Shown one piece after another: positions 48,183 through 61,380 of a DNA stretch of 64,000 bases. A model generated the notes under the pieces. That model did not search any database, was not told the DNA's origin, and saw nothing but the letters and a program-made list of their open reading frames with translations. The DNA comes from Protula sp. h YS-2021. Its lineage: Eukaryota > Annelida > Polychaeta > Sabellida > Serpulidae. The stretch is taken from contig OX457026.1 of the NCBI GenBank assembly GCA_949752745.1, positions 73,968,742-74,032,741 on the forward strand, read 5' to 3'. Made by a program: the position numbers and the translations under genes. Position 1 is the stretch's first letter. Each line of letters starts with the position of its first letter.

Positions 48183-51100
48183 AAAATGTGCAAAGTTGAG
48201 GGGGTGGAGGCTTTCCGTGACCAACAATACATCAAAAACAACACTGACAACAGTACATCGAAAAAAAAAACCTACTATATATTCTTCAATTTTTAACCCA
48301 AACGAAATTTCAACAATATAATTTGGCCTGGTATACTTTTTTCAGACAATTAATCGTTTTATTCCAATTTACCGCACATCCCCAAGTTCTGGTGGACGTC
48401 CATTCTGGATCTTTGACTGCCGAAACTGTTTTTTTTTTTTTTTCGTGCCACTTCTTAAATGTTTCAAAACAGATTTCAGACATTCCACCCCATTGTCTAA
48501 TAAGCAAAATTTGTGACGTGACCATTTTACCATAATCTAAGCGTGGGCCCATGCCCATCGCGGCGGACATGGATTTTGAACCATTCTTATGCACGCGAGG
48601 TCTTTTTAAGAATACAGGGAGCACACCATAATTGGCGCATATCAGAAATACACCATACAAGAGTGCACATTTTAATTTCGAGATACTATTTAAAATGCAC
48701 ACATATGTAATTGCTTAGTCAAGAATTAAGCAACCACACATATCATTATGTCCTCGAACCTCCTGCAATTCCCAAACACACCATTTTTTTCTAACTGGGA
48801 CCCTGTGATCCCATTAAAGAACCTATAACAGATTAGTTTTTGCCGCAAAAGGTAGAAAAACAACAATTAAATTATTTAAAGAAATAAAGGATTCAGACAC
48901 AACTGTTTAAAAGAGTACGATGTATCTGCTCGATTTGAGAGGCCAAAAAAAAAAAAACAAACAAACAAACAAACAACAACAAAAAAAAAAAAAAAAAAGA
49001 AAAAAAAAAACAAACAAAAAACGGAAGACAGCGCGTTCTTCTGAGAATCAATACGTTCTTTGCAACAATGGCTTCGGAATATAATATCGAATTCCTTTGT
49101 TGATCATTCAATGCATCAGTGATCGCCCGGGCTATCATTGAAACAGAACAGCAACATCCCTTTAAGGGATATTGCGAGATTAACAAGAGTCCTGACCAAC
49201 TTCTCAACTAAAGTTTATTATGGAAATGGTAAGATTGCTTATGATTCCCCGGAGTAAGTCTTTTATGGACAACATATTTTCATATTCAGGACAACACCGA
49301 TCACCGGCCGGAAAGATAAGACGTCTTGCCCTGACGTTTATGCCCGCGAAAGATGCTCTCTACATAATTTCCATCAAGATACATATCTATTTCTTCTCAT
49401 TCTATTGAGGGAAATTTCCTTCCTGATTAATTATAAAAAACAACGATAAAATGGGGGATAGCATTCCCTCTTTGATTTAAAGATTCAAAGCTTTCTACTT
49501 TCTGTCTTAAGACGTCCAGAAAAGATGAAATTGTTTCGGGATTTGTTGAGGTAGAATACTTGATACAATCAAAGTATACATGACCAGAGTTCAACTGTTA
49601 CCCAATACAAACTCCATATCCTTTCACACCAGTGGGGTCATCTGCATACATAACATATTTAGAGGAGAAGTAGTAAATGCCACAAGAAGTAAAGGCTAAA
49701 TGGCGGCGATTTTTCAAATACTTTTCGAGTGAGCCTGCATTCCGGGCTCCGTGAACGACATGTCAGAAGCTCAGATGTCGACAATCGCAATAATTTCATC
49801 GAAATCAGCAGTAGTTCGATAAATATCATTGAGTCATCAATTTGAAGGAAAGCGTTTACTAGAGGAAAATAACACCAACTCCGTAGTTCAGTGAAAATGC
49901 TTGATGGTCTTCTCACTCACTCAGTTTTGTATCACATCGATGGGAGTAAAGGCTTAATGATCTGGAAACATTATCTTAATTCAACACAATTGCAAGGTAC
50001 ACACTTTCTGATAGAGGCAAAATAGCACATGTTTGTAGAGCCGTGTTGGTAATATGAAATAATGAAGAAATCCCAATGAAAGTACGAACCAATGCCTGCT
50101 GAACTATTTGTACAAATTGCACTGTCATTAACAGTGCTACGAGCAGTTAGTTCAAATTACAGGCACGAACAATACATGATGTGTCTCGTGCAAGTATTTC
50201 TAATTCTCGCCCGATTCTTGTTCCCCCTTTCCAGGTCTCCCCCCTCTCACTTTATCCTTCCTTCCCTTCCTCCCTCTCTTCCGGGCACATACACCGTCTA
50301 CATAAGCAACCAGCATCATGAAAGAAGCCAAATATTTCAAACATTTATCTCAAATAGTCTGTGGCGAATAAATTGTGTAGTTTGGTAAGGGTTTAGAAAC
50401 CCCCCCAACACGGGACAAGGGTCAAAGACTTCACCTCCACCCCCACAACCTCAAACATATTTGCAGGACCAGATCTAAATCAATCAATTCTGCAATAAGC
50501 ATTCATTGTTGCATTCTCCATACGCAGAGCACATCATTTAATTTCCGTGCTTAACCAGGAATAAAGTCCATCAATGATAATACAATTGAAGAAGGCCAAG
50601 TTTGTTCAGACCAGGTGTTTTAGCGGAAATCATTCCCACGGCAGTCGAATGACAAAATCGTTAAGCGGAGTTACTATTGTCTCCATTAGCACCGTTTACT
50701 TCACAATTCTTTTATCGTGTACCTACAAATTTGCCATGCATATTCCTCAGCTACAAATCAAAACAATGCACCTTAGTACAGTGTTCTCGTTGCGCCCAAC
50801 TGGAAACCTCTACTCCTGATAGGTCCGTCCGTCATGTTTTCACACTTTTCATTCCATCGACCCACTGGGGATTCCATGAAGGTAGTACGAGCATTGAAAG
50901 ACAAGAACAAATTTTTTGATAAATCCGCATTTTTGGTTATACACCGCAGACGGATCTTTCCAGAGATCAGCTATAATGTAACAACCAGCGAACGGGCTTT
51001 ACGACGGCCCCCGGCCGACGTTGTTTTTTTTCCCTACCAAATGTCGCACAAATTAGGTTGGACTTAGCACTGTACCAGTTGTTACGGCTTGATCGCAGAG

Positions 51101-54100
51101 AGCTGTACTTGATGCAACAGGCAGTATCAATCAGCACTTTTCAGGCTGGATGGAACAAAATTATTTTTCTTTGAATTTCTATTATTTTTTTCCTGTTAAT
51201 GCAGAGGTTATGATGTCACACTGACTGACATCACAATATTAGATCAGTTTTTACCAAAAATGTGAAAAAATTTCGAACACATTATTTAGCAAAAATTTGT
51301 TCTAACGATTTTCAAATGCTGTCGAAATAGGGGTACCACCACGGAAAACTCCGAGTACAGAGTATTACACATAAAATAAACTGGTAACCCGTAAGTAAAA
51401 CAGTCAATTCTCAAGAAAAATAAGCGACAGAAGGAAAAAGAAGAAAGACACAACTTTTCAAAGAGATTCTGGGGCTTTAACTGTGCCAAAGTCAAGGTTA
51501 CGAACTCCCTGTACTGAAGGAGAAAGAAAGCACCTGTGACCAAATACTCGTTTGGCGTAACACCTGATGTCACTCTCAACAACGCCAGACGTTACAGCAA
51601 ACATCTGGCCCAGTCCCACTGACCTACAAAACGAAACACCACAGGCGTGCTTGTTTTTATCAACTTTCACGATACAGATATACTTTTTGCTGCCGATTAT
51701 TTCTGTGGTATCTAATCAGAATGGAAAATTCGGAACATGTTAGTCGGCATGCCCGCCTACCCGTGAAATGCTAGCAGGTCATTCTGCATTCAGGCGGGCG
51801 TAAGTAAAGTTCATGTGGGCGGGCACATGATTTTCTCTGGCGGTCGCCCAACAATGATGGCGAATTATCTGGCCTGTCAACTGATACACCCTGGCTATTT
51901 ATGACGCCCAACTCTCCAAGATCACCTCCTATCGATACTGAGCTGCAAAAGAAACAATGATGATATTGAACTACGAACTTTCATACGAAGTTACGTAATT
52001 CGCTGTCGTCTTCTATGACGTAATAAGTCCTCCAAAAGAAAGACCTTGGGGGGAGTTGCAATGGTGATTTACCACAATCAGCCCTCTTTTACTTAGTTCA
52101 ATACACAAGGCATGGGTTATAACTGGCGCGGGGCTTATTTTCGCGGCACCTTGATTTCTTGCCACTTCACCACCTGAGCCCATGTTCAGCCGTGACCCGG
52201 CTTTTCTCCCTTCCTATTGCACACTGCAAACCAAAACAGTCTTTAGCTTGGAAACCAACCGCACGGCTTTTATCAAGAATAACAGCAACAAATTCATCGA
52301 GAAAGCGGGACAGAAGCTGAGGCAGAGGTATTTTAATTCGTAGCAACGCAAACACTTAGGAAAAACTACGGACATATTAAATCTTACAAACTAGAACCCC
52401 CCCCCCCAAAAAAAAAAAAAAAAACAAAAAAAAAAAAACAAAAAAAAAAAAAACAAACAAACAAACAAACAAACAAACAAAACAAAACAAAACAAAAAAA
52501 CGGGAAAAAGTATTTCAAGAGTAAATGCCCTTGCCGAGGACGGAAACAACAGCATTTCCACTCGGCCTGTTTCCACGAAACATTGGACATGGCAGAAGCA
52601 GAACAGGACCGGCTGCGGCGTACGCTCTGCTGACACGGCAAAAGCACATCGAGGCCATTATCTGACTCGCTACGAGGTGAACGCGAGCAAGAAAGCTATC
52701 CACTCAATACTTGGGCATAATAATACAACCGCACGAGCGGGAGGACTGATCCGAAAACCCTCCTGCAGCCTGTTACACCAGCAGCTCGTCCCTGAAAGGC
52801 TAGTGCGAAGTGTGCAATGCTGGTAGGGCGGGTTTTGGATCAGTTCGAAAGCGAGTGTGATTTGTGGTACAAATATATTCTCTTATAAATTAATATATTT
52901 TTGCACTCTTCTGCGATTTTTTTCCGTTGCACAGTTACGGCTGCACGGACCTTGCGTTTAACCAATCAAAGTCCTGCGTTTTTATTTGTACGCGTACTGG
53001 CAATCATGAAATATAAAGTGAACAAAACTATATACAGCACAACGAACAAAATATATCCGGTTGTCAACCCTTCCACGAGACCCGTCTTAAAACTGAATTT
53101 CTAACAGAAGACAAAATCACTTGATGGCTACATCGGAGAGCAAATCATATTTAAGAACCTATTCTCCAAGCAAAATATTGAACACCTGGCCAAAAAATAA
53201 TGAAAAAAAAAAAAATTCTCCCTTCGAGTAGAATTTTAGAAACTTTTCAGCATGAATTTGGTTTGTTTCTTTTCCATTTTTTTAATTACGAGACATTTCT
53301 AAGCAACTTTTTTCCAGTTCGAAACCTTTAAAAAAATGCTACTTAATCTATGAAACGACATCCCCTTCCCGATCCTCATAAAAAATTGTGCGTAACTGAA
53401 GCTAGAAATTTATACCTGAGGAGGGGGACGGCACTTGGCATCAACATGCGTGTCCACAAAGAAAAAACGGCGGAGAAAGGAGGTCAGACGCCGCCCGCGC
53501 GTAGTATCAATTTCTTTAAAGTGGGGGGGTGGGGGGTGGGGGTGGGAGGCTGATTTTTTCCGTGGTCCGCGTAATCCACAAAAAGAGACGTTTTTTTCAG
53601 AACTGTACTCCGCGTTTGGTAAAAAAAGAGCGGAACAAAAATTTCTAGCTTAGCACTCCGCGTTTAGGGGCGGTTTTAAAAATTCATGGTAATCATTTGG
53701 TACCTGAGTGGCCCCCAATGCGAGTTTATCTGAACAATGAGTCTATTTAAAATGACCAGGTAAGATTTTGCACCCACAGGTCGTTTTAACAAAACCAACA
53801 CTAAACACCTCACTATGCTTAGCGTATACAGCGGGACACGGCTGTGCAACCTACGGGTTGCTTTTTGTGATTTTGCTTCATGAAAATGAAAACAAAGACA
53901 AAACAAAAACTTAGGTGCCTAACTTCAGATCAAATAATACAAATCTGGAGGTCGCAGGGTCAGTATGGCCACAGGAATAGTACAGAAAAAATGACGAACC
54001 AGTAAAGAAAAAAAGTCCGAAGCATTGGCCTCATACAGCTTCAATATACTCTGCGCAAGTCTTCGACTTTCTAGTGTTAATAATTTCAATTCCTTTAAAA

Positions 54101-54350
54101 CGGGACATCGTTGCACTACACTTTTCATCTTAATGATTAAGACACAAGACACAGACTCCAGTCTTTGTTCACAAGTAACACCCATAACATGGATATATAA
54201 ACTGCGTAAAATCAAACTGCATTAAAAGGAACTTTCTGTTACATCAGAGGAATTATTTTTTCAGGCAACTGTTTTCGAAGCGTGACTGACACAGCCCATT
54301 TTGCTTCATTTCCAAAATGAAAAGGCGAATGATCGACATCAGTAAATGTT
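48183..54350. other. E-protein intron, no gene seen
   Basis: A-rich (AAAC)n tracts at 48946-49014 and 52408-52500 (the latter after a C run at 52397-52407). 51740-51860 holds GGCGGGCG/CGCCCGCC inverted blocks. 52500-52850 is more GC-rich but not convincingly coding. Confidence 0.5.
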
Positions 54351-54930
54351 TCAACTTACTTTCTCGCTTTGAAGCAACGATACTTTGCGAAGGAAACGTT
54401 GATGATAGGAAGTACATCCACAATAAAAAATATAGTACAGTAGAGCACTATTACAACGACACCCGGCTGACCGATCCAATCCCTTTATATCCCAGCTGTA
54501 TTTAAAACACAGCTTTCCACAGTGAGTGTAATACACAGGGATGCTTGAAAAACCCTCGGTATGCCTGTGTAATATTACTGAATATCTGGCTTGAATTGTA
54601 ATGTTCCCTTGAAATATCTGTATACAAGTTAAACCCAAGCAGCTCCACTTTAAACTGTGGCCGAGTAAGAAATCAGCTGTTCGACGAGAAAGTGCCTTGA
54701 AATCAGCTGATTTAGGACCGGGGGTGCACATCTGTGTGTATGCAGGTAAACAAACAGCGGATGGTGAGCACATGTGCGTTTGATCAGTGAAAACTGGGTC
54801 AGTGACAGTCTGCTACTCATCACAACACACACACACACAGATGCGTCTGTAGTACGAGTGTAGGAGGCAGGGGCAGATGGGAGAAAAAAAAAAACAGGAA
54901 AAAAAGTTGATGTGTTCCACCTGTGCTCGG
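54351..54930. promoter_or_regulatory. Possible intronic regulatory segment with E-boxes
   Basis: CAGCTG E-boxes at 54493, 54674 and 54704 and CACCTG at 54918. The middle two sit in the same GAAATCAGCTG context exactly 30 bp apart. A forkhead-like GTAAACAAACA lies at 54746. On the minus strand a long open frame ends at a good donor (GAGAAA|GTAAGT, near 54357), so an alternative 5' exon is possible. CANNTG motifs are common by chance; this is a weak call. Confidence 0.25.
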
Positions 54931-54999
54931 TGAGAAGTTTTCTCTCAGAGCCGCTAGGTGTCTAATCTAATGTTACGTAAGCCCGCAAAGCAAAACTAA

Positions 55000-56053
55000 T
55001 AACATCGTATTATTTTAAATAAGAATTTTGAAGCAAATAAGAAACCAGATATGTTTTGATGGACTATTCCAGGATAGACTAACGATAAACAAATGTCACC
55101 GAAATCGAAACTTTTTGACGAGTTATGGTTGTACATAAAATAAACAATTTATTTTCTTGCTTATAAACAGATAAAAACATGAAAAAAAACTAAAAAAAAA
55201 AAAAAAAATTAAAAAATTTAAAATTTCCAATAGTTCTCCAATATTTTGCTTAACTACCGACATCTTAATAAACAGCCAAATTTAAATTCAATTTTCAATT
55301 TCCTCAAATAAGATAACAAGATAAAATAACAAGATAAGAAATTACATTGTTCAACTAAAACAAAGTTTCTTTTTATTTATACAGCATTTGAATTATCGGT
55401 AGTCTATTCCGGAACAGCACACCAAAAATAATAACTTATTTGCTTCAGAATTCTTGCAACACACTATAACATCGTATTATTTAAAATAATGATTCTGAAG
55501 CAAATAAGAAACCAGGTATTTTTTAGCATGCTATTCCGGAATAGACTACCGATAATTCAAATGTCACAGAAATCAATAATGCTTCTTTTTTCTTATACCA
55601 AATAGTGAAAATAAGTTGAACAATGTAAATTCTTATCTTTTGGCGGAAGGAAAGCAAAAACATTGAAAAACTGAATTTACATTTGGCTAGTTATTGAAAT
55701 GTCGGCAGTTCAGTATTGAATAATCTATTGAAATTTAAATCTTTTAAAAATTTATTTATATTTTCAATTTTTCATATTTTCTATTTCTAAGGCAAGAAAA
55801 TAAGTTGTTTATATAGTCTGCAACATAAAATGATAAAGTAATTCGATTTCTATAACAATCGATTTATCGGTAGCCTATTCTGGAATAGCCTACCAGAAAA
55901 TATCTGGTTTCCTATTTGCTTCAGAATTTTTATTTTAAATAATACAGTGTTCTATATTTAAAATAAAAATATATCATGCAAATAACAAAGTAGATATTTT
56001 CGTACTGGGTGAAATAAGGCGCTTCGACTCTATTCCGGAATGAAATACTGGCC

Positions 56054-56054
<1 letters not shown>
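55000..56054. mobile_element. Cluster of AT-rich CTATTCCGGAATAG elements in alternating orientation
   Basis: At least four partial copies of the 40905-41240 element: reversed at 55000-55225 and 55465-55740, forward at 55225-55465 and 55860-55960. Shared blocks: GAAGCAAATAAGAAACCAG, CTATTCCGGAATAG(AC), ACCGATAATTCAAATGTCA and the TAATACGRTGTT end. Arrangement gives large inverted repeats. Confidence 0.75.

Positions 56055-56113
<59 letters not shown>
56055..56113. repeat. (TA)n microsatellite
   Basis: About 29 TA units at the right edge of the AT-rich element cluster. Confidence 0.97.
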
Positions 56114-56115
<2 letters not shown>

Positions 56116-58946
56116 TCTAGGACGAAAAATATATTTAAATTCTTATTTGCTTGAGACATTCTTATTTTAAATAATACGGTGTTTTATGATAAATAATACG
56201 ATGTTTAATATAAGGGCTCTTGATGGTTATCTCTTTTTCATGTCAAGCGATTTGAAGTTTAATGCGGGTATTCCTGCCGCAAATGAGAACCGTCAATGCA
56301 GTCACAAGAACCCGCAAGGAGTTCTCAAAAATACATGTAAAAATGCCGCACACCATTCAGTGTACGAAGTGAAAGACAAAAGGCACCGTTTCAAAATATA
56401 CTGTACTACAGAAGTGAAAAGTGGCTACAAGCTAACGCATACACTGCTCGATTTAAGGGAATTTCGCTAAAAATCTCTCAAGGACCATGTGTATGATATC
56501 AAACTAGCGAACTGTTCCGCGTCTGAAATCTCTGCACTTGATTAATTAGCCAACTGACGAATTACCTCGAAAATTAGCTTTTGAACGAATTATTGCTTGG
56601 CCAAAACAATAAATATTCAGCAAGGCATCATTAGTCATTGACAACCTAAGTGACAAACATACAAGTACTGTTTATGTTACTATGGAAACAAGTTGCCCGC
56701 TGCTGGGGTAACAAAGTTTCAGCAGCAACAACTTACAGCTTTACCAATTCCTAATTAATTTGATTTCAAATTAAGTATTGGTCCAGATAGTGCATGCCAA
56801 CTTTCGACTGAAATACATGGCCAAACGATACAACCGAAACAGCGCAGAGAAAACAAGTCCGCCATTATTCATGTTTAACTGAATTCTTCTGCACCAGTTA
56901 CAATGAAACAATAACACTAGCTTCAGAAGGTACCAGCCATTTTTATTATCTTATTTTCTTGGTCAACACATTTAAAAACTAAAAGAGCCCTTAAGTTTTA
57001 CGATTTTTGAAGGACATCTAGCGCCTGCTCTCCGTTGTAATTCATACCCTTTACTGAGTCATCCCCCCTCCCCTCCTCCAATCCTCCCCGCGGACCCAAT
57101 CTTTGGGCTTTGGCACAGCAATTTCATGAAATTAGCACATGAGAAAAATGCTCAAGTTGTCTGATTAGTGGTTAGGTCCGCCGACACGAGCTTATTAGAC
57201 CTCTCCTCTTTCTTGTCACCTATTCAGCGGCTCTGCCTTGAATTTTAACCAGCTCTTAAGACTTCAGAGAAATGAAAATCACATTGGGATATTAGTGGCG
57301 TTCTCCGCCCAACGAAATGAAGAGCAGTCATTTCTTGACAGCCCTTGTTAAGCGGCTAGTCTTTTTCTTGCCTTGTCACTCTCAGGAAATTACAGTGCGT
57401 CGTAGATTAATAACTATCGATTAACTAAGATTTAATGCAGTCATCGCCACTTTTTAAAGCATGCCCATCACGTAAAATAAACATACCGCTTTAAAAAAAA
57501 CAGTAAATAATCTTTGAATCGTAAAAACGTAAATATCTAAATCAACGAATTCCATGAAATTCGTGTGAAATAATTGAATAATTAAAAGAAAAAAGACATA
57601 ACTACACAGCAATCACTTATTACAAGATAGAACCAATAAATACAAGTTATACAGTTACATGGTGAATAATTGAAGAACCAAGTTCTCAAACGGCGTTATG
57701 AACGCGCTTTGCCGGTATGTGATTATCCAATGAACTGAAGGATTAAAAAAATAAAGGGACTAAAAAAAACATGTGATCAAACACCAGCAATTAACTGATG
57801 AACGCCGAAATAAACTGTTCGACTACCGCCTCACAAGATTGAATCATATTTATTCTCCGTCCTGAACTCAATAGAACTGTGTCTGCAACTATGTAAAACC
57901 CATCTGGGGATTTATGCCATCTTTCTGCATTACATAAGGCCGACTGCACCAAGCTAATAGCTAGCTCTGTTTTAATAGGAATTTGTTGGGCTTGACACTT
58001 GCCCTGCATTCCCAAATGGCGAGTGGAAATGGGCATTAGCAAGGCCCACAGTCCCTCGAGCACCACAGTGTCAACTGCCTGCTAATATTTAATATTGCTC
58101 AAATATCATTTCCACGTCTCCAAGCACTTGCTTAATTTCCGATAAATGTGACAAAATGCGCCAGGAATCGCTAAAATGAACTAATCAATACAGAGAGAAT
58201 TGGATGCGATGCACTGTCTAAATTGTTGCTTTTGCTCTGTGGCGATTGGCTGCCAAGCTGAGCAAATAGAAAACCGAGATGTCTTTAAGAGAAATCCAAA
58301 ATCTAAAAAATCTGTATCCAAATTATTTCTTTAAATAGGCATTTCAGAATCATTGGAAGGCTCAAGGTAGGAACGGGATGAAGACCTGACACAAAAGAAT
58401 ACTTACATAAGTACTTAACTGCTAATTGTTAAAAATTAAGCTGCCAACAAGTACGAACTGCACGTAAAGTTCACGCATAATGTAACACTGCACCATAGCT
58501 CTTTTGCTTTGTTTAAAACACACAGTATACTGACATTCGCGATACTTTACAGTATTCTGCTCGAACTACTCACGTCCAAATCAAATCTTGTAATGAGAAT
58601 CTTCTGCGTCGTATTCGAGTTGGCTGCATTTTAAACTTCCCAAAAGAAGCTTTGCAATTCAAAGATGCAGAAACTATCGAATTCTGTTTATGGAAAGCAG
58701 TCTCCTCAAAATTTCCAGCTGAACAAAATGAGTTCTTAACTGCTTTCTAAAACGAGCGCAAAAATAAAACAAGAGTATGTCGGATCGTAATTTCTGTTTC
58801 TAAACGCCGGTTTATACAAAAACCCAACGAAGCACAACAAAACATTTAAATACGGTTACTTTTGCTAAGAACTGTGTCAGAAAGCGAAAAACATTGCAAA
58901 AATAAACTTACTGCATGAAAAGCGAATCCGCTTTATCAAAACTTAC
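56114..58946. other. E-protein intron, unique-looking
   Basis: After a last TAATACGGTGTTTTA block (to about 56200) there is a repeat-free stretch of even composition at 57100-58300. No exon or known motif cluster identified. Confidence 0.5.
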
Positions 58947-59045
58947 TCTTGAATGAATTTGAGTTTTAGGACTCAAAGCACTGGGACAAGTTTGGGTGAT
59001 AATTCCAGGCCCTTTAGGATCGGCAATTACTGACGGGAGCATTTT
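58947..59045 (-). other. Exon-like segment, status unclear
   Basis: 99 bp between GAATAG and a near-perfect donor AGA|GTAAGTTT, open for 33 codons (KMLPSVIADPKGPGIITQTC, then PSALSPKTQIHSR). The acceptor pyrimidine tract is poor. Phase 0 at both ends does not fit the phase 1 junction between the flanking coding exons: inclusion gives an early stop. It could be an alternative non-coding or short-ORF 5' exon, or chance. Confidence 0.25.
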
Positions 59046-61280
59046 CTATTCAAAAACCTTCTTTTTACAACCCATAAAGGAACCTAGTAAGTGCCGTTAG
59101 GAGTCCAAAGGTCGCTATATTTGCTGTAACCGGGTGCTTCTTGTCAATACTGTATTTTAACCAGTCAGATAACAAAAAACCCAAGGAGGGCACAATGACG
59201 TGACGCTCGATGTCATTTCATCTCCACGACATAGGAAGAAAAACCAGACCAAATGCTAGCATTTTTGTTTTTACGTTCTGAATGGGGACTTGATCTAGCT
59301 TTCAGTAAATAACCCACGCACATTTTTTCACTGGCCCGTTCATTTCCATGTCCATCCAATTGATATTTTACCCCGATCTGTGGTAATGTGGTGGTAGCTA
59401 CGCTCCCAACCCGCACTTACCGGTACGAAGACAAGGTGGGTTTACGTTGGGGGTAGCGGGGAAGGGGTAAAACAATGAAATCTCAGGAAACCATTGACAA
59501 TGCGCCAAAGTCGAAGAATCATATTTCTATGGAGAGTGATTATATGTTAATTTCCCACAGGTCACACAATGTCATGCAGCAGGCTTATAAGAAGCAATAG
59601 TGCTAATCGCAGTAAATGTCACCGGGGAAAATAACTGTCGGATTTTTGAATGCATAATTTTTCGCCACCAGTACACTTCGAGTTCTTTGGTTACAGTAAA
59701 AGTGCATGTGAAACGAAATTCCAACGAAAGAACGGCAAAAAACTAGAGCACATCTTTAAGCTAAATTTTCCAAGAAGTATTTTTCAACTGAACTCCGCTT
59801 ACTCTGTTTTCAAAACTAGGTCAAAAGACTGTTTTTTTTTCTGTAATTTTGAACTCTTTATTACCGCATGCCTTTTGTTGTAATATACGGCACGAACGGC
59901 CCCGAGCCATGATTTTTGCTATACAAAACTACAGGAATGAATTTTAATCCGGCACTGAAAGTAATAAACTGGGTAAACACTAGGCCCTATATTAATTTGA
60001 AAAGCAGTTGATCCGAAAAAGAGGTATTACTTTTTACAAGTTTATCGCAAAGTTCTGCCCACCAAGCGCTCACCAGTTTCGTAACACAGGCAACCAAAAC
60101 GCAGCAAGAGAAATAGCATCCCAGCATCTAAATTACTGAGTGACGGTTATAAACGAATGCAAAGGTAGGCCGTTGCATGAATCGACGATCTTTTCATGGA
60201 GTCTTTTTTTTGTCGGGATATTGGACATACTGCTCCACAAAAACACACATCACTTCGAACCAATGATGGAACACTTATAAGGAACATCACTTCGTCAAGC
60301 GATCTGATTTGGTTTCTCAATTTGGAAAGACATCATCATCCGTTAAATATTAACCCTGGTAAATTTGGCCTTACAGAAAGGCAATAACACCAATTCTGTG
60401 AAATGGTTTTGATTCATACGTTCAACAGCTTTAAAAATACACAAAGACATATGAAATCGGTTAATCCTTAGCGGTGAAACGCAAACTTTCTTCGGGAAAT
60501 GGGAAGTGCAATCATACGCTTTCCACTGAACTTAACTCAAGCACCGTCCATATAGTTAAGATAGTTGCTTAAGCGTTTTACCTATGCAACAACCCGAACC
60601 AGAATTGCTACGGAAGTATATCTTTCTTGTTATCTAAAAATCACGCTGCAAAGAATAAATAATACGATCAAGAATCAGTAACACAACAAATACAATCAAT
60701 CCAAGTTCAGAGCCACTCATTTTAATGTAAAACCGGTGTGTTTTTTAATCAGGCCGGGGACAAGCCGATTTCCCACACCGCTCAGACCAATAAGAACACA
60801 GAACATATTTTTCCTAGAAAGTTTCAGAGTCAAACATAGCCTTTTAAGGAGACTTACATACACAACTAACGGAATACTTTCTCCGGAATTATTTCCCCGA
60901 GACATGTGTCCACAAAAAAAGATATTTTAGTAAAAGTTTTCGTATCTGTTGCAATCTTCATATATCTGAATTATCCTAAAGCTGACTTCAGGCTTGAAAG
61001 GTTACACTGGGTAACACCTTTGTCAAAACCTAAACAACACGGTCAACATGGCCATTTCTTTATGTGCAAAGGTAACTCCGTATTCATGTTTTTACTTGAT
61101 TTATTTATGTTTTTTTTTCTTTTTCATTTAACAGACACCATTTTACAAGGGAGAACTTTGAACTGCAGACCAATCACTTCGATTCTGAAACGTGCCATTT
61201 TGCTTACACAAAACCAACTCTTATACTAGAACAAATTGAATTTGATACGCTGTGCACTGCACAATGCTTGAAGTTTGCAC
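59046..61280. other. E-protein intron (right end of the 35 kb intron)
   Basis: No repeat or exon recognised; one good isolated donor (CCG|GTAAGTGCG, near 59415) lacks an acceptor. Confidence 0.5.
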
Positions 61281-61380
61281 CTGATTTGTTGTAATTGCCG
61301 TAATTGTTGTCTATGTTGTTGTTTTGCGCACTGCGTGAACTCGATGTAGCTGACCCAGGCGGAACCGGAGGAATAAACAT
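61281..61380 (-). CDS. TCF4-like: E protein, second coding exon (AD1 continuation)
   Basis: The acceptor TTGATTGCAG precedes an exon beginning ATG TTT ATT CCT CCG GTT, i.e. MFIPPVPPG. It follows LLDFSA from the previous exon in phase 0 to give LLDFSAMFIPPV; vertebrate TCF4 has SAMFSPPV at the same junction, so the exon boundary is also conserved. Residues 19-51 run on into a Ser/Asn-rich tail (SATSSSRSAQNNN, then NNYGNYNKS). The donor is CAG|GTGCAA, phase 1. Intron 1 is 1188 bp. An alternative donor (TGT|GTAAGC) lies about 80 bp further on and would pair with an alternative acceptor upstream of the next exon, but CAG|GTGCAA fits the phase and the more plausible protein. The tail after MFIPPV is not recognisably conserved. 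Confidence 0.9.

Noticed and set aside
54351..54773. 140-codon open frame on the minus strand, Cys-rich
   Set aside because: Ends at a good donor in phase 0, which does not join the 25.9 kb exon in frame. Kept only as a possible 5' exon/regulatory segment.
57791..58066. 91-codon minus-strand open frame
   Set aside because: No recognisable domain and no paired splice sites in the needed phase.
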